Shown here one piece after another: positions 38,404 through 56,596 of a DNA stretch of 64,000 nucleotides. The notes under the pieces were generated by a model. It searched no databases, was not told the origin of the DNA, and saw only the letters and a list, made by a program, of their open reading frames with translations. Position numbers and translations under genes: made by a program. Position 1 is the stretch's first letter. Every line of letters begins with the position of its first letter. The stretch lies in contig CM041083.1 of NCBI GenBank assembly GCA_023079485.1, positions 175,081,480 to 175,145,479 of the forward strand. The letters run 5' to 3'. The stretch comes from Archilochus colubris. Its lineage: Eukaryota; Chordata; Aves; Apodiformes; Trochilidae.

Positions 38404-40659
38404 CCTCTACTCTGGAACTCTTCCTTGTTTTAATAGCTGGCTGTTTAATGCACAATAGACACTATTCCTAGAACAAGGGCTGCAATCCCCATCTGCCTTG
38501 CTCAAGGCACTGGGTTGTCAGACATCCCTGATTCCCTCTGCATGCAAGAAACCATACAAACAGCACAGAAAAAAACAATTCACAACTTTACAAAAAAAAC
38601 CCACTGCAAGTCAAATTTGAAGTATAAATCTGGTCCCATATGGAAAACTGCCAAGTCATTAGCACCAGTCCCTTCCACTCCCACAAGAAGCCCCTTTCAT
38701 TTCAGCAGCATTTGTCCTCTGATACAGCTCTATGTCATACACAACGCAACAGCAGGCCACATTTCCTCATTTTCTTTTAATGCTCTCTAAAGAATTATAA
38801 ACTAGAATTGGTAGCTTACTGTTGGGAAACTGTCTGGAAGAAAAGAGACATATGAGCAATCCTGACTATTTAGCTTTAGCTAGAGTAAGCTAAGGGCCTT
38901 GAGGCCTAGTTTCAAGGTTACTGAAAGATGAGCTATGGGAAAAAGATAAGGAAGCTGGCAACAGAAAAAAAGAATAGCAGGATAATGATGTAACCAGCAG
39001 AAGTTCTGTGAGAGCAGGATTTGTGGCCAACATATAGACACCTGCAAGATATCACTATATAAACAAGGGTTCCATATAAAGTGAGCGTGAATTGTTAACA
39101 AACAACTTCACTTTAACCATATTGGTGACTACGTGTTGTCTTTAAACCTCCGCGGATTTTTCCACAACTTAACCAGCAGGCAACATCCAAAGATGTCTTA
39201 ATAAACTATGCAGAGAGGAACTTTACTTTCCTGGAAGTCACTAACCTGAACTGCTTCTACTGAAATTGTAGCAGCTTTAAGAATATGTGCTTAGCGTTAC
39301 CATGCAACAATAACCATGTCAGGTAAGAGCAAAATTTTGGGCATAAAAACACACTTTTGTGGCAGTCTGTTTCTCTTGCATCTATTGCCTTATAAACACA
39401 GCTGTTGAATTTCTAAAATTTTTGTGATATCAAACAGAACAGTCTACAGCTGCTAAAATCTTCAGGCTTCTGCTCTAAAGACATACAGTGTGAAGCCAGA
39501 GTGGCAAAATGACCATGTAACACAATAAGTAAAACAAAGCGTATCCCCCAGCCTCTGTTGGTTTAGTTTGTTTTTTTTTTCCTTTTTTAAATTTATCAGA
39601 GAGCTATGAATCTTTTTCACAGCAAAGTTTTCTGAAGATAAAATACTGCACTTCCAGCTTGCACTTCACCTTTGAGAGTGTTCCACAGGGACAAGTCCTG
39701 CAAATCCTGAATCTATTTTAATGCCCAGACTGTCCCAGACTTATTTGTGAAATCTAATGAGCAGTGAAAGAGATCATGGCTGGTCAGCTCATTCCTACCA
39801 TGTGAAGATTACTTTCAAGGTCTACAAACAGGACAAATGTGATCTACTGTTCAAAATCAGGATGATTTTTCTCCATTAAACGATCAAAAGCCTCATAGAT
39901 TCATGTATTTCCTACACACATCATGTAGTATTTCTCACCAGTGAAAGACACTGACAGTTCCCATTCACAGCCTCAGGGTTTTCTTCATAGCAACAAACAG
40001 GAACACCTACACCTGGTCCTTCTATTAGTGGCTATTTTTATATGCATCCCAAGCCCTTTAAAATCTGCTTTCCAGGAACATTTCGCTTCTTCAGGGAAAT
40101 AAAGGAGACTAATTATGCAATCTGAAACAACGAAGTAGTGAAATATTTCAATGTACTGTACTCACATTTTCTTTGTTTACAGAACTAATTTTAACCTGGC
40201 AATGCTTTCTGTGAAGGACAAGTGTTTCCTACATTCCCAAAAAACCTGATGAACCTGCTGTAAAGAGGGGGGAAAAAAGCATGCAACTTCTTATATTACA
40301 TAAAAAAACCAGGCTTGTTTTCAAACAAACAAGTTCTTCTAATTTTGGTTTTGAACAAATCCCTGGGCACTTTGTAGCATGTGCTAAACATTGATACCAA
40401 ACAACAGCAAGTAGGCAGTACAATGCTAACACAAGTAATAATGACCGGGCCGTGGGGGGAAGTGCCTGTTGAGGTAGGTATTGACAAAGGTTGATGGTTA
40501 AAGGTTAGTGTCCTCCAGAAGGTGACTCAGAACTGAAGATTCCTTTAGCTGTTCCCACTTTCTCTCTGGAACCTCACTTCCAGTAATGTCATGAACAACC
40601 TGCAGAGATTATCCTCATGCCATTGTACTTACTTTCCATCAGAAGGAACAGAGGCTGAA
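38404..40659. other. Noncoding stretch
   Basis: No gene is supported. The first ~120 bp after the LTR are more GC-rich than the rest and could be remnant element sequence, but nothing is recognised. Confidence 0.4.
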
Positions 40660-41182
40660 ATCATAGAATCATAGAATTGGCTGGGTTGGAAGAGACCTCA
40701 GAGATCATCAAGTCCAACCCTTGAACCACCGTTGCGGTTGCTAGACCATGGCACTGAGTGCCACATCCAGTCTCTTTTTAAATATCTCCAGAGACGGAGA
40801 ATCCACTACTTCCCTGGGCAGCCCATTCCAATGCCTGATCACCCTCTCCGTAAAGAAATTCTTTCTAATATCCAACCTAAACTTCCCCTGGCACAACTTA
40901 AGACCATGCCCTCGTGTCTTGTTGAAAGTCGTCTGGGAAAAGAGAGCAACCCCCACCTGGCTACACCCTCTTTTCAGGGAGTTATAGAGAGCGATGAGGT
41001 CTCCCCTGAGCCTCCTCTTCTCCAGGCTGAACAGCCCCAGTTCCCTCAGCCTCACCTCACAGGACTAGTGCTGGATCCCTTCACCAGCCTAGTTGCCCTC
41101 CTTTGGACTTGCTCCAGGACCTCAATATCCTTCCTAAACTGAGGGGCCCAGAACTGGACACAGTACTCGAGGTGTGGCCTGA
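40660..41182 (-). mobile_element. CR1 LINE 3' fragment
   Basis: A clear reverse-complement CR1 3' end of about 520 bp: tandem octamers (ATCATAGAATCATAGAATTG), GGCTGGGTTGGAAGAGACC, GATCATCAAGTCCAACCC, and distal CCAGAACTGGACACAGTACTC. The translated minus frame contains [18 protein letters not shown] and [19 protein letters not shown], the C-terminal end of CR1 ORF2. It is 5'-truncated. Confidence 0.96.
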
Positions 41183-42512
41183 ATTTTACTCAGCTGGAGA
41201 TCAGTGTTCCTGCCCCAGTCCTGGAGACGCAGTCTCCACAGAGCTAAAAGGATGAGCAGAGGATTGAGTTTTTTCCGCTGCCCCATTTAATCACCCACTT
41301 GACATTCACCCACATGCTGCCATAGAAAGCACTCCCATGCCCCCTGCACCTTCAGAACCCACTCATATTCTGCACTCATACTGGCACAGCTCCTTTCTCT
41401 CCAGTTCCTCATTCTATCACTGAAGCAGCAGCAGGAGCTGCATTCTCACCATCCACCTAAACACCAGAAGAATAGTTCCCAATTCAAGACCTACTGCCAA
41501 CGTTTTTTATGGCTATAATTTAGTAACAACAAGAAAGGAAAATGGTCTGGTAATCTCAAATGCAATGAAGTTGAATTTTGCAGTCTGGGAACACAAGAAA
41601 GCAAGCCATAGTACTGACAGAGCTATTACCAAGATCATTTCCTAAGTCTTCCAGTTCTATAATACACCAAGTTACTGTGCCACCTTCCACAAAAAATATA
41701 TGATATCTTCAAACTCTATCCAATAAGAGGTCTGAGAAAAGTAATATTTCTAGAATATTGTGTAAACCAAAATGATTGCAGCTCCTGAAAAGCTTTGGTG
41801 GGACTTCTCACATCAGCGCTTCATGGTTCTGCCAAAATTTCACTCCACAGAGCATCTGTAACATAAACCAAGCATCCTTTTACAAATGTAAAATATAGGG
41901 GAAAAAAGACCCTTTAAATATACTTCAGCAAAGGCTTGACAAAGTTAAGTTCAAATAGAACTCTTTCATTCAACATCAGTCATAATCAGAGCCAAAGAAT
42001 AACAATTCCAGGTAGAGTTGGTTTCTAAAGTTTGTCCTGAAGTCTGAGCGCACACCACGCTTTTCACAATCCTGGAGTTCCCAAACCCTAGGAAATCTGG
42101 TTCTAAATTTAAGTTTTTCCAATACAACCACCTGAAACATGACTTGGACATTACAAAATGAACTTGTAATCCTCGAATCAACTTGCAAACATCTGCTAAT
42201 TACATTTTACCACTGAAATCAAGCCTTTTTACCAAACACAAAAGTTATTGCCAGATTTTAGCAACTATATTGAGGCAAAGGTGTAGTTTGTACAGAAAGA
42301 TATATAGATATATACAGAAATATAAAGAACAGTCATTGTTCCAAGTGAGATCCTGTGAACATTACATAAACTACTTGCAGAGCAGTATGACAAATACTTT
42401 ATGCTGTTATTACATATGTAACAGTGTAAGAAGTGCTAGCCCCATATGGCATTATTTTTACATAAATATTAAGGCATCTTAGTTTCAAAATGCATTTAAC
42501 CATAATTAACTT
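41183..42512. other. Noncoding stretch downstream of UFM1
   Basis: No gene is recognised. The stretch separates a CR1 copy from the small CR1 piece at 42513 and lies beyond the inferred UFM1 poly(A) site. Confidence 0.4.
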
Positions 42513-42615
42513 TGAGCAACCTGATTTAGTGGGAGGTTTCTCTATCTGTGCAGGGTTAGAACTAGATGATCTCTAAGGTCTCTTCCACCCCACACCATTC
42601 AACAATTTCTGTGAT
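42513..42615 (+). mobile_element. Short CR1 LINE 3' terminus
   Basis: About 100 bp of sense CR1 3' end: GAGCAACCTGATTTAGTGGG, GGTTAGAACTAGATGATC, AAGGTCTCTTCCACCC, ending near TTTCTGTGATGG. It lies about 350 bp beyond the inferred UFM1 poly(A) signal. Confidence 0.88.
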
Positions 42616-42944
42616 GGCTTTTTGAAACAAGATATTTCACTTTAAAAAAAAGAAAAAAGGTTCCTGTTTGTTGTATTCCAGTATCAGGTGTTTTTTCAAG
42701 TATTCAGTCAAGAGATTTCCAGACAAAAGTAAGAAGCAATTACTTTGGTCATCCTAGTTACATTTTGGCATTAGATTATTAGAAACTATGCACTCTGCCA
42801 TTAAGGGCAGTGTTCTGTATAATTCTGCACAAGATTCTTCTGGCTTGAAATGAATTTCAATGCATGTTGATTAAAAGGTTACGGGGCAGAATTGTTAATT
42901 AATGGCAAAATCTAATGATAATATGAGAGAGAAACAAAGATTGC

Positions 42945-44207
42945 ACTTTTTTCATGTAACTGTTTATTAAAGAAAACCCAGAAATTTACAGTTCATCTAG
43001 AACTGGACAACATTTATAGTCAAATACCACTTTTAGAGCTTTCCTCTATATATTCCATTGACAACCAATGAAAAGCACATTTTGTATTTCTGCACTGCCT
43101 GAAACATTATCTGGACATCCTTCTAGAGCACGATTAATACACAGGAGAGTTGTATTTGTGACAATACTCATTTAACCAAACACACAGCCCATTGTTCTTT
43201 CTGTTAAACTCAGTATGACAGACAAAATGCAACAGGGTACAATTCTGCCAAAAAAATATTAAATCACCAATGTAGATTCAAGAAAAGCAGCAATTTCTCT
43301 AATTAGAAAATACACCAACTTATAGTTTGACCCTGGCAGCATATAAACAAGAAGCATATAATCTGAATATTTTTCAGTGAATTCTGTGCTGTTTCCCATG
43401 TAACACACAGAAATAGAGCAAGACTTTTTAAAAGCACAAGTATTAGTTTACTGACAAAGGAATGACCTATTTAACCAGTACCTACAACTTCTCAAATTAT
43501 GCTACGACCCTTCTCAGTTGATGGCACATCATGTGAAAAGATTACGTCTCATGAGTTGTCTGAAACTGCATTTAATTTAACTTCACAATACATTAAATGA
43601 CGTTTTAATACACAGAAACCTTTGCCTCCCTCTTTATCTGAAATATCTGCAGCAACTAAATCACACAATTACTTTGGAAGTTACTTGCTTATTTGAGTAA
43701 TAAGCCCCTGAAATTTCCCTTTCATTTAAGCTTAATAATTGAACATGGAAGTCTAAACGTGGAAGTTTAGGGAAAAAATAAAAGGATTAGAAAAAAAAAA
43801 AAAGGTTTTGTACTCACTAGCAACATGACTTTGTAGCAAAATCATAACACTGTGCCCACTTCCACAACGCAGGCACTAAAATATCCAATATTTTTAATAT
43901 CTATTGGTCATGGTTGTGTTTTTACCCTTGTAGTATTAGTAACACCTATGGAGAAGTCCACCTTTCTTTCAGGAATGTAACATAAGGCCAGCCTACTCTT
44001 CTACTAATCAGAAGAGAATCCGTGCATGAGTGAATATATTTTAATAAGAAAATGAAACATTATGTCTGTTTAAAAAAAATAAAATCCTGGGAAGTCATTC
44101 TTGCTAGCTTTAGAAAAGGCCAATTCATTAGTTGCATATTGGAGTTCCAAAATAAATAGACTTCTGCTGCAAGGCAATGTCACTTATTCCAAAGCTTTCA
44201 GTAGAGG
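42945..44207 (-). other. UFM1: UFM1 3' untranslated region (inferred)
   Basis: The region from the stop codon at 44208-44210 to about 20 nt past the AATAAA at 42963-42968, roughly 1.26 kb. It is AT-rich with several ATTTA motifs. The extent is inferred from the first clear poly(A) signal with a U/C-rich downstream element; earlier or later cleavage is possible. Confidence 0.55.
42963..42968 (-). terminator. Candidate UFM1 poly(A) signal
   Basis: TTTATT on the plus strand reads AATAAA on the minus strand. It is followed about 25 nt downstream by TTTGTTTCTCTCTC, a plausible U-rich downstream element. It is the first clean canonical hexamer I found after the UFM1 stop codon. Confidence 0.55.
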
Positions 44208-51440
<7,233 letters not shown>

Positions 51441-51442
<2 letters not shown>

Positions 51443-51540
51443 GATGCCGCTGCCCAGCGCCGCCGCTCCTCACGGACACGTCAACACCGCTCGGCGCCCG
51501 GGGGGGCCTTCGCTGCCCCTTCCTCTTGCTGAGCTGCTCG
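51441..51540 (-). CDS. UFM1: UFM1 exon 1: 5' UTR and first two bases of ATG
   Basis: The exon ends GGCATCAT, followed by donor GTGAGG. Only the last two bases (51441-51442) are coding, and position -3 is A, a good Kozak context. The upstream end near 51540 is inferred from a TTTAAAA element at 51565-51571 about 30 bp upstream; the true start may vary, as is usual for CpG-island promoters. Confidence 0.75.
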
Positions 51541-52060
51541 CGGCGCGCCTGACCGGAAAAAAAATTTTAAACATACCCTGCAAACCGCCACGGGGGAGGG
51601 AGCGGAGATGTTCTGTGCCGGCACCCTCCTAGAGTACGGAAGAGGGGAGCTAAGGGGTGGAAGAGGCGCTCCGGTGAAAGGTGGTGTGGATTTCTAAGGA
51701 GGCAGCGTCTCTGGCTGTCCCTGCTAGAGGTAGGACCCTGGTACTAGTACCTCAGCGTTCCCGCAGGCATCGTGCAGGGGCGTTCCCGACGTCATGGGGG
51801 GGACTGGTGGGAGGGGAGCCACGGCCGGGCCGATCTGGGCCCGTTTGGACTTAGGGCTTGGTGGGCTGGCTGCCCCGAGCTGGGACCGAACTGGACCTAG
51901 AGCTTAGCAGGCGGTGTGCGCTGGGCCGGCCACGGTTTGAGGGACACGGCGGTGGCGGCCTGCACGACTTGCAGCGGGGCCGGCGGGGTCGGACTGGAGG
52001 GTTAGTGAGACAAAAACGAGTCCCCCTTCTTCTGAACAGATGCCAGCGGCGGACTACTGG

Positions 52061-52909
52061 ATTTAAGAGTGTGCTTATATATAAATGCAGGTGTATGTGT
52101 GTTTATATTTATGTATGTTTATATATGTACACATATATGTCATAGGTAGTGGAGCAAAGGTGGATGATTATTGGGTTTGGTTATCTTGAGGTGTCAAACC
52201 CAAATGTGTGTTGCTCTCAAACCCAAATGTTCTGCATGTGTTTATTGAGCTATTCAGGGAAAGGCGGATGCAAATAGACACGGATTCCCAGGCCCTTAAT
52301 ATTAAAAATGTTTCACATCATTCTTGTATTGAGGAAGCTTTAGTTGAATAGTGATAATTTTGTGGCAGAAAAACAGCATTTGCAGTTTTGTATGTGACTT
52401 CTGACAAGCAGGTTTTTTTAATTCTGCGCATTATAGGGGAAAAAAAGCTATTGATAGTATTTTCTACCCACTTTCAAAGGAGTAAAGGACAACATGAAAT
52501 ACAGTGTGCAGGAGAACTCCGTTTAAAGCAATGTTTTTTCTTTTGAAAAGCCAATTTTTTTTAAAAGCCTGTTTATACTAATTTTTTTTTCCCTTGTTCT
52601 TCGTTACTGTAGCCCCTGTTAGATAACTAAATTGATGAGCATTCAGTTAAGAGCAGCCCCATGATACAGAGCTGAGAAACAATTTTCTGCACCAAGTAAA
52701 CATGACCACAGTTCAGAGTCTGGCCACGAAATCAAGCTGAAGTGTTTGTGTTTCTGAGAGAGTTCTCCTTTGCTTCTGAAGCACTGAGAGTGTCTTAAAG
52801 TCTGTGAACCTTCATATATATGTACAGATAACATTCCCGAGTGCATCTGCCATTTGAAAAACACCAATTTTTGTGCTACAAAACAAGTGCCACATGGAGA
52901 GGAAGGCTA
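52061..52909. other. AT-rich stretch right of the CpG island
   Basis: It includes a short TATATGTACACATATATG-like patch near 52115-52142. No gene is recognised. Confidence 0.4.
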
Positions 52910-53580
52910 TGTCAGGGTCTGGGATAACATTAAAATTTATTTTATTTTGGATCCACAAAACAAAGTCCAACCGTAGAAGGATCGGGAGCGAGCAGACTTT
53001 ATTTGACAATTGACACAAGCAAAATGACAGAGCCAGGAAAAAGAGGGAGAGAGAAAATGAAGATACAAGAGACAGAGTGTGACCACCAGGGGTGCAGCTA
53101 CCCAGCGAGTTCCTTCAGGATGTTGCGCTGATCCGGGGCAGGGTGTGATGTGAGATGGCAGTGGGTCAAGAGACAACACAGCCACAGCATGGACAGCCAT
53201 ATATCCCCCTGAGTTCCTTTTGTTCCAAAGAGGCAGATGTCAGTCAGCTGCCACAGAAGCCAGGTCCATCAGCATCAGAACCATTGCAGACAGGCTGCCT
53301 GCAGGGGGGGAGCTTCCCCAGAAGGTGTCAGTTCTTATCTCCTTCCAGGCACCACTCCCTGCTCTGTTCCAGCCCCCTCATCAGCATCAGGACAATCAAA
53401 GTGCCTTCCTCCAACCTGGACAGGGTACTTTTGCCTGCAGGGACATCCCAGCATTGCAGGCCCTCAGAAAAGGGGAGCAGTCTCCACCCAGCCATTAGTT
53501 CTTATCTATTTCTGGGTGCCACCCTCTGCTCAGCTCTGTCCAGGCCAGGTCCTCCACCCTAGACAGGGCTGTTCACTTTA
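52910..53580 (-). mobile_element. LTR-like sequence (ERV), boundaries unsure
   Basis: On the minus strand a canonical AATAAA (plus TTTATT at 52998-53003) is followed by GTCTGCTCGCTCCCGATCC and a G/T-rich segment, resembling the R/U5 part of a retroviral LTR. To its right lies a GC-rich block with a degenerate internal duplication of about 165-170 bp: TTAGTTCTTATCT and TCAGTTCTTATCT blocks, each followed by TCC-rich text and an AGACAGGG/GGACAGGG motif. Three overlapping plus-strand frames of 92-135 codons here reflect low stop density, not genes. TGTCAGGG at 52910 may be one terminus; no target-site duplication was found. Confidence 0.4.
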
Positions 53581-55569
53581 AAATTGCTCTTTTGAGACAA
53601 TTTCAAATCAGTGAGATCAGACTCTCAGAGTTACCACACAAGCACCTGGCCTGAGGACTCCATGGGAGTACCAAATCTGAAATTTTAAGAAATGCAGTAA
53701 AATATCTCCCACTGGCAAAATGTACTTTCAGCCTTGTCAGTTGTGGACTGAATAATGACCATTTAACTTCTATGCACATTTACTGTGTGCATAGCATTGA
53801 ATTAAGCCATTTAGCATAAATCCAGAAAATTAAATCTTGGCACTGCCAACTTTTTTTTCTTTAGTGCTCACAAACAATTAAGCACATCAGCATTGCCAAG
53901 CAATGTGTTCCAGGAGGGTAGGGAGGGTAGGTGTTCCAGGGGGGCAAACAGAACACAATGTTTTTCCCACCGAGCTCTTCCATAAGCACGTGGATAGCAG
54001 TCCGGTTCTGTGCTTTCACCAGATGGGTTGAGCAGTGCTAACCCTGGTGAAAGAAAGTGAGTGATCCTGTTTTTTCCCCCACCTTTGCCTCACTCTCTCT
54101 TCTTGGCCTCCTGCCTGCTTGCTGCTCCTTGTTTAGCATTGTTGCTTCGTGGATCTGCCTGCGAGTCAGTTCAAATTAGCAGAAAACCTGGATGTTTCCC
54201 TGCTGGCTCAGAGCATTGAGACCAGGAGATCTTTCCCTTTTGTCAGCAGGGAAACAGAGGGTTCCTCTTGCTACCATGTCAGAAGGCTGGGGTCCTCTTC
54301 TAGTGGATACATTCCCTTCTCTGGCTCAGCATGGTGGTGTCTCTTGGCTCTCCTGCTGATCCAGGTCCAGCTCAGTGGTAATCCTGGGATTCTCCCACTG
54401 GGCAGAGGCACCTCCTCAGCTGCCAGTCTTGTTACGTCAGCAGGAGTCATCTGCCTGTCTTGGGCAGAATCTCCTCCTCATTGGTCTGGTGAGATCTTCC
54501 AGCCGCCCAGAAAGGAAGCAATAGCACTGCTTGATCTCTAGGACATTTTTGTTGCAGAATCTGAAGTTCTGACTTTGTGTACTTTTATTTGGCAAAGTTT
54601 CTGTGTTCCAAGGCTATGGGGTGCAGCATTAGGCTCAACTGGCTGCTATGAGCACAGTTGCTGTAGTTGGGTTGCCCTGAATTAATTCCCCAACAACTAC
54701 AGAGTTTGTTTTTTGGTGTTTTTTTGGTTTTGTTTGTTTGTTTGTTTGTTTTTAACAGAAAAGGAGTAACAAAAAATCTAGTCTGTCTAAACTACAGCCC
54801 ACATGAGACAAAATATGTTTCCTACTATGTACTGGGTCACTGGGCTTCTCTGAAAAATATACTGAGTACTTTTAAAAAGCATTGTTAAGCATTGTTATAC
54901 ATGCAGATTATAAATGCAACGTTAAGAGTCAGACAACTTAATGTACCTTTATATTCTCCAACAAAGTAACAATTAAAAGACGATTATAGTTCTCTTGTCA
55001 CAAACATTTTACAAAAATAGTGTGTCAAAATTAGAAGATCACACTCAAATGCCATATTAGTCATATGGAAATAATAATCTCAAGTCTCTAGACTTAAGAA
55101 GTTTTATTTTATATCTGCATCAGGTGGTAGAGGTAGCTGTACCAAAGCAAGGAATTGGTCTTCTGAAGCGTCAGTGCTGAAAGTATTCAACAGCTGTAAA
55201 TAGTATTCCTTCTTCCACATAAGAAGGGTTTAATGGTTTGGTGGCCTTTTTCTTTTCCCCAATTGTTTTTGAAAAACTAATTATATAGAATGCTTTAAAT
55301 CAAAATGATAGAAAGCAGTTAGCAGGAAGAAATGTCTGAAAGAAGCAAAAGTAGGTATTTTTACAGAAGAATAGTTGACTTTTTTGCCATGGAGTTTGAT
55401 GTAATTTTAAGATGATACTATCATGTAGATATAGTTTGTCCTATTTTCTGGAATTTATTTGAAATCAATTAAATAGTTTTCCAGGTGTCCAGTTAATCTA
55501 GAAAGCATTTTGACTTTTATATATTTCTTATATCATATATAGATATATCTTAGATATATATCCTAAACC
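53581..55569. other. Noncoding stretch
   Basis: No gene is recognised. A 130-codon plus frame at 54149-54541 lacks homology. A (GTTT)n simple repeat lies near 54726-54752. Confidence 0.4.
54710..54755. repeat. (GTTT)n simple repeat
   Basis: A T/G-rich tract with about seven GTTT units embedded in a longer T-rich stretch. Confidence 0.85.
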
Positions 55570-56596
55570 AGGGATTGTGGGTTTCCTATTCAAATGGAGG
55601 CCAGTGACAAGTGGAGTCCCTCAAGGATCAGTGTTGGGACTGTTCCTATTTAACATCTTTGTTGGTGAAATGGACGGTGGCATTGAGTGCACCCTCAGCA
55701 AGTTTTCTGATGACACCAAGCTGTGGGGTGCAGCTGACACACTGGAGGGAAGGGATGCCATCCAGAGGGACCGTGACAGCCTGGAGAGGTGGACCCATGA
55801 CAACTTCATGAAGTTCAACAAGACCATGTGCAAGGTCCTACATCTGGGTCAAGGCAATCCCAAGAACAGATATAGGCTGAGCACTGGTTGGCTTGAGAGA
55901 AGCCCTGAGGAAAAGGACTTGGGGGTGCTGATGAATGAGAAGTTCAACATAAGCTGTCAGTGTACACCTGCAGCCCAGAAAGCCAACCAGATCCTTGGCT
56001 GCATCAAGAGAAGTGTGGCCAGCAGGTCAAGGGAGGGGATTCTCCCCCTCTACTCTGCTCTCATGAGACCCCACCTGGAGTACTGAGTCCAGTTTTGGAG
56101 CCCCTGTTACAAGAAAGACATGGACATGATGGAGTGTGTCCAGAGGAGGGCCTTGAGGATGATCAGAGGACTGGAGCAGCTCTCCTATGAAGACAGACTG
56201 AGAGAGTTGGGGTTGTTCAGTCTGCAGAGGAGAAGGCTCTGAGGAGACCTTATTGTAGCCTTCCAGTATCTGAAGGGGGCTACAAGAAAGCTGGTGAGGG
56301 ACTTTTTAGGATGTCAGGAAGTGATAGGACACTGGGGAATGGATTCAAACTAGAGGAGGGGAGATTTAGATTCGATATTAGGAAGAAGTTCTTCACCATG
56401 AGGGTGGTGAGACACTGGAACAGGTTGCCCAGGGAGGTGGTGGAAGCCCCATCCGTGGAAGTTTTTAAGACTCAGGAGGACAGAACTCTGAGGAACCTGA
56501 TCTACTGGGAGGTGTCCCTGACCATGGCAGGGGGATTGGAACTAGGTGATGTTAAAAGTCCCTTCTAACCCTGAAAAGTCTGTGATTCCATGATTT
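55570..56596 (+). mobile_element. CR1 LINE, ~1.03 kb, with ORF2 C-terminal half
   Basis: The largest CR1 copy here. The plus frame 55577-56086 encodes part of ORF2 reverse transcriptase: SGVPQGSVLG, then FSDDTKLWG (the catalytic Asp-Asp motif, with Ser for the usual Ala), NFMKFNKTMCKVLHLG, and [17 protein letters not shown] stop interrupts it at PHLEY (56084-56086) and further lesions follow. The 3' UTR ends in degenerate octamers (GTCTGTGATTCCATGATT). It is 5'-truncated inside the reverse transcriptase, so it has no endonuclease domain and cannot move on its own. Confidence 0.97.

Noticed and set aside
51740..51751. 12-bp perfect palindrome GGTACTAGTACC in the CpG island
   Set aside because: A single short palindrome is expected by chance in a window this long, and no known factor site is matched.
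53155..53581. Three overlapping plus-strand frames of 92, 114 and 135 codons
   Set aside because: All three frames are open at once over a GC-rich, internally duplicated LTR-like block, which indicates low stop density rather than coding selection.
55577..56086. A host gene with a reverse transcriptase domain
   Set aside because: It is the 5'-truncated ORF2 of a CR1 element that ends in the CR1 3' UTR and has stops downstream.
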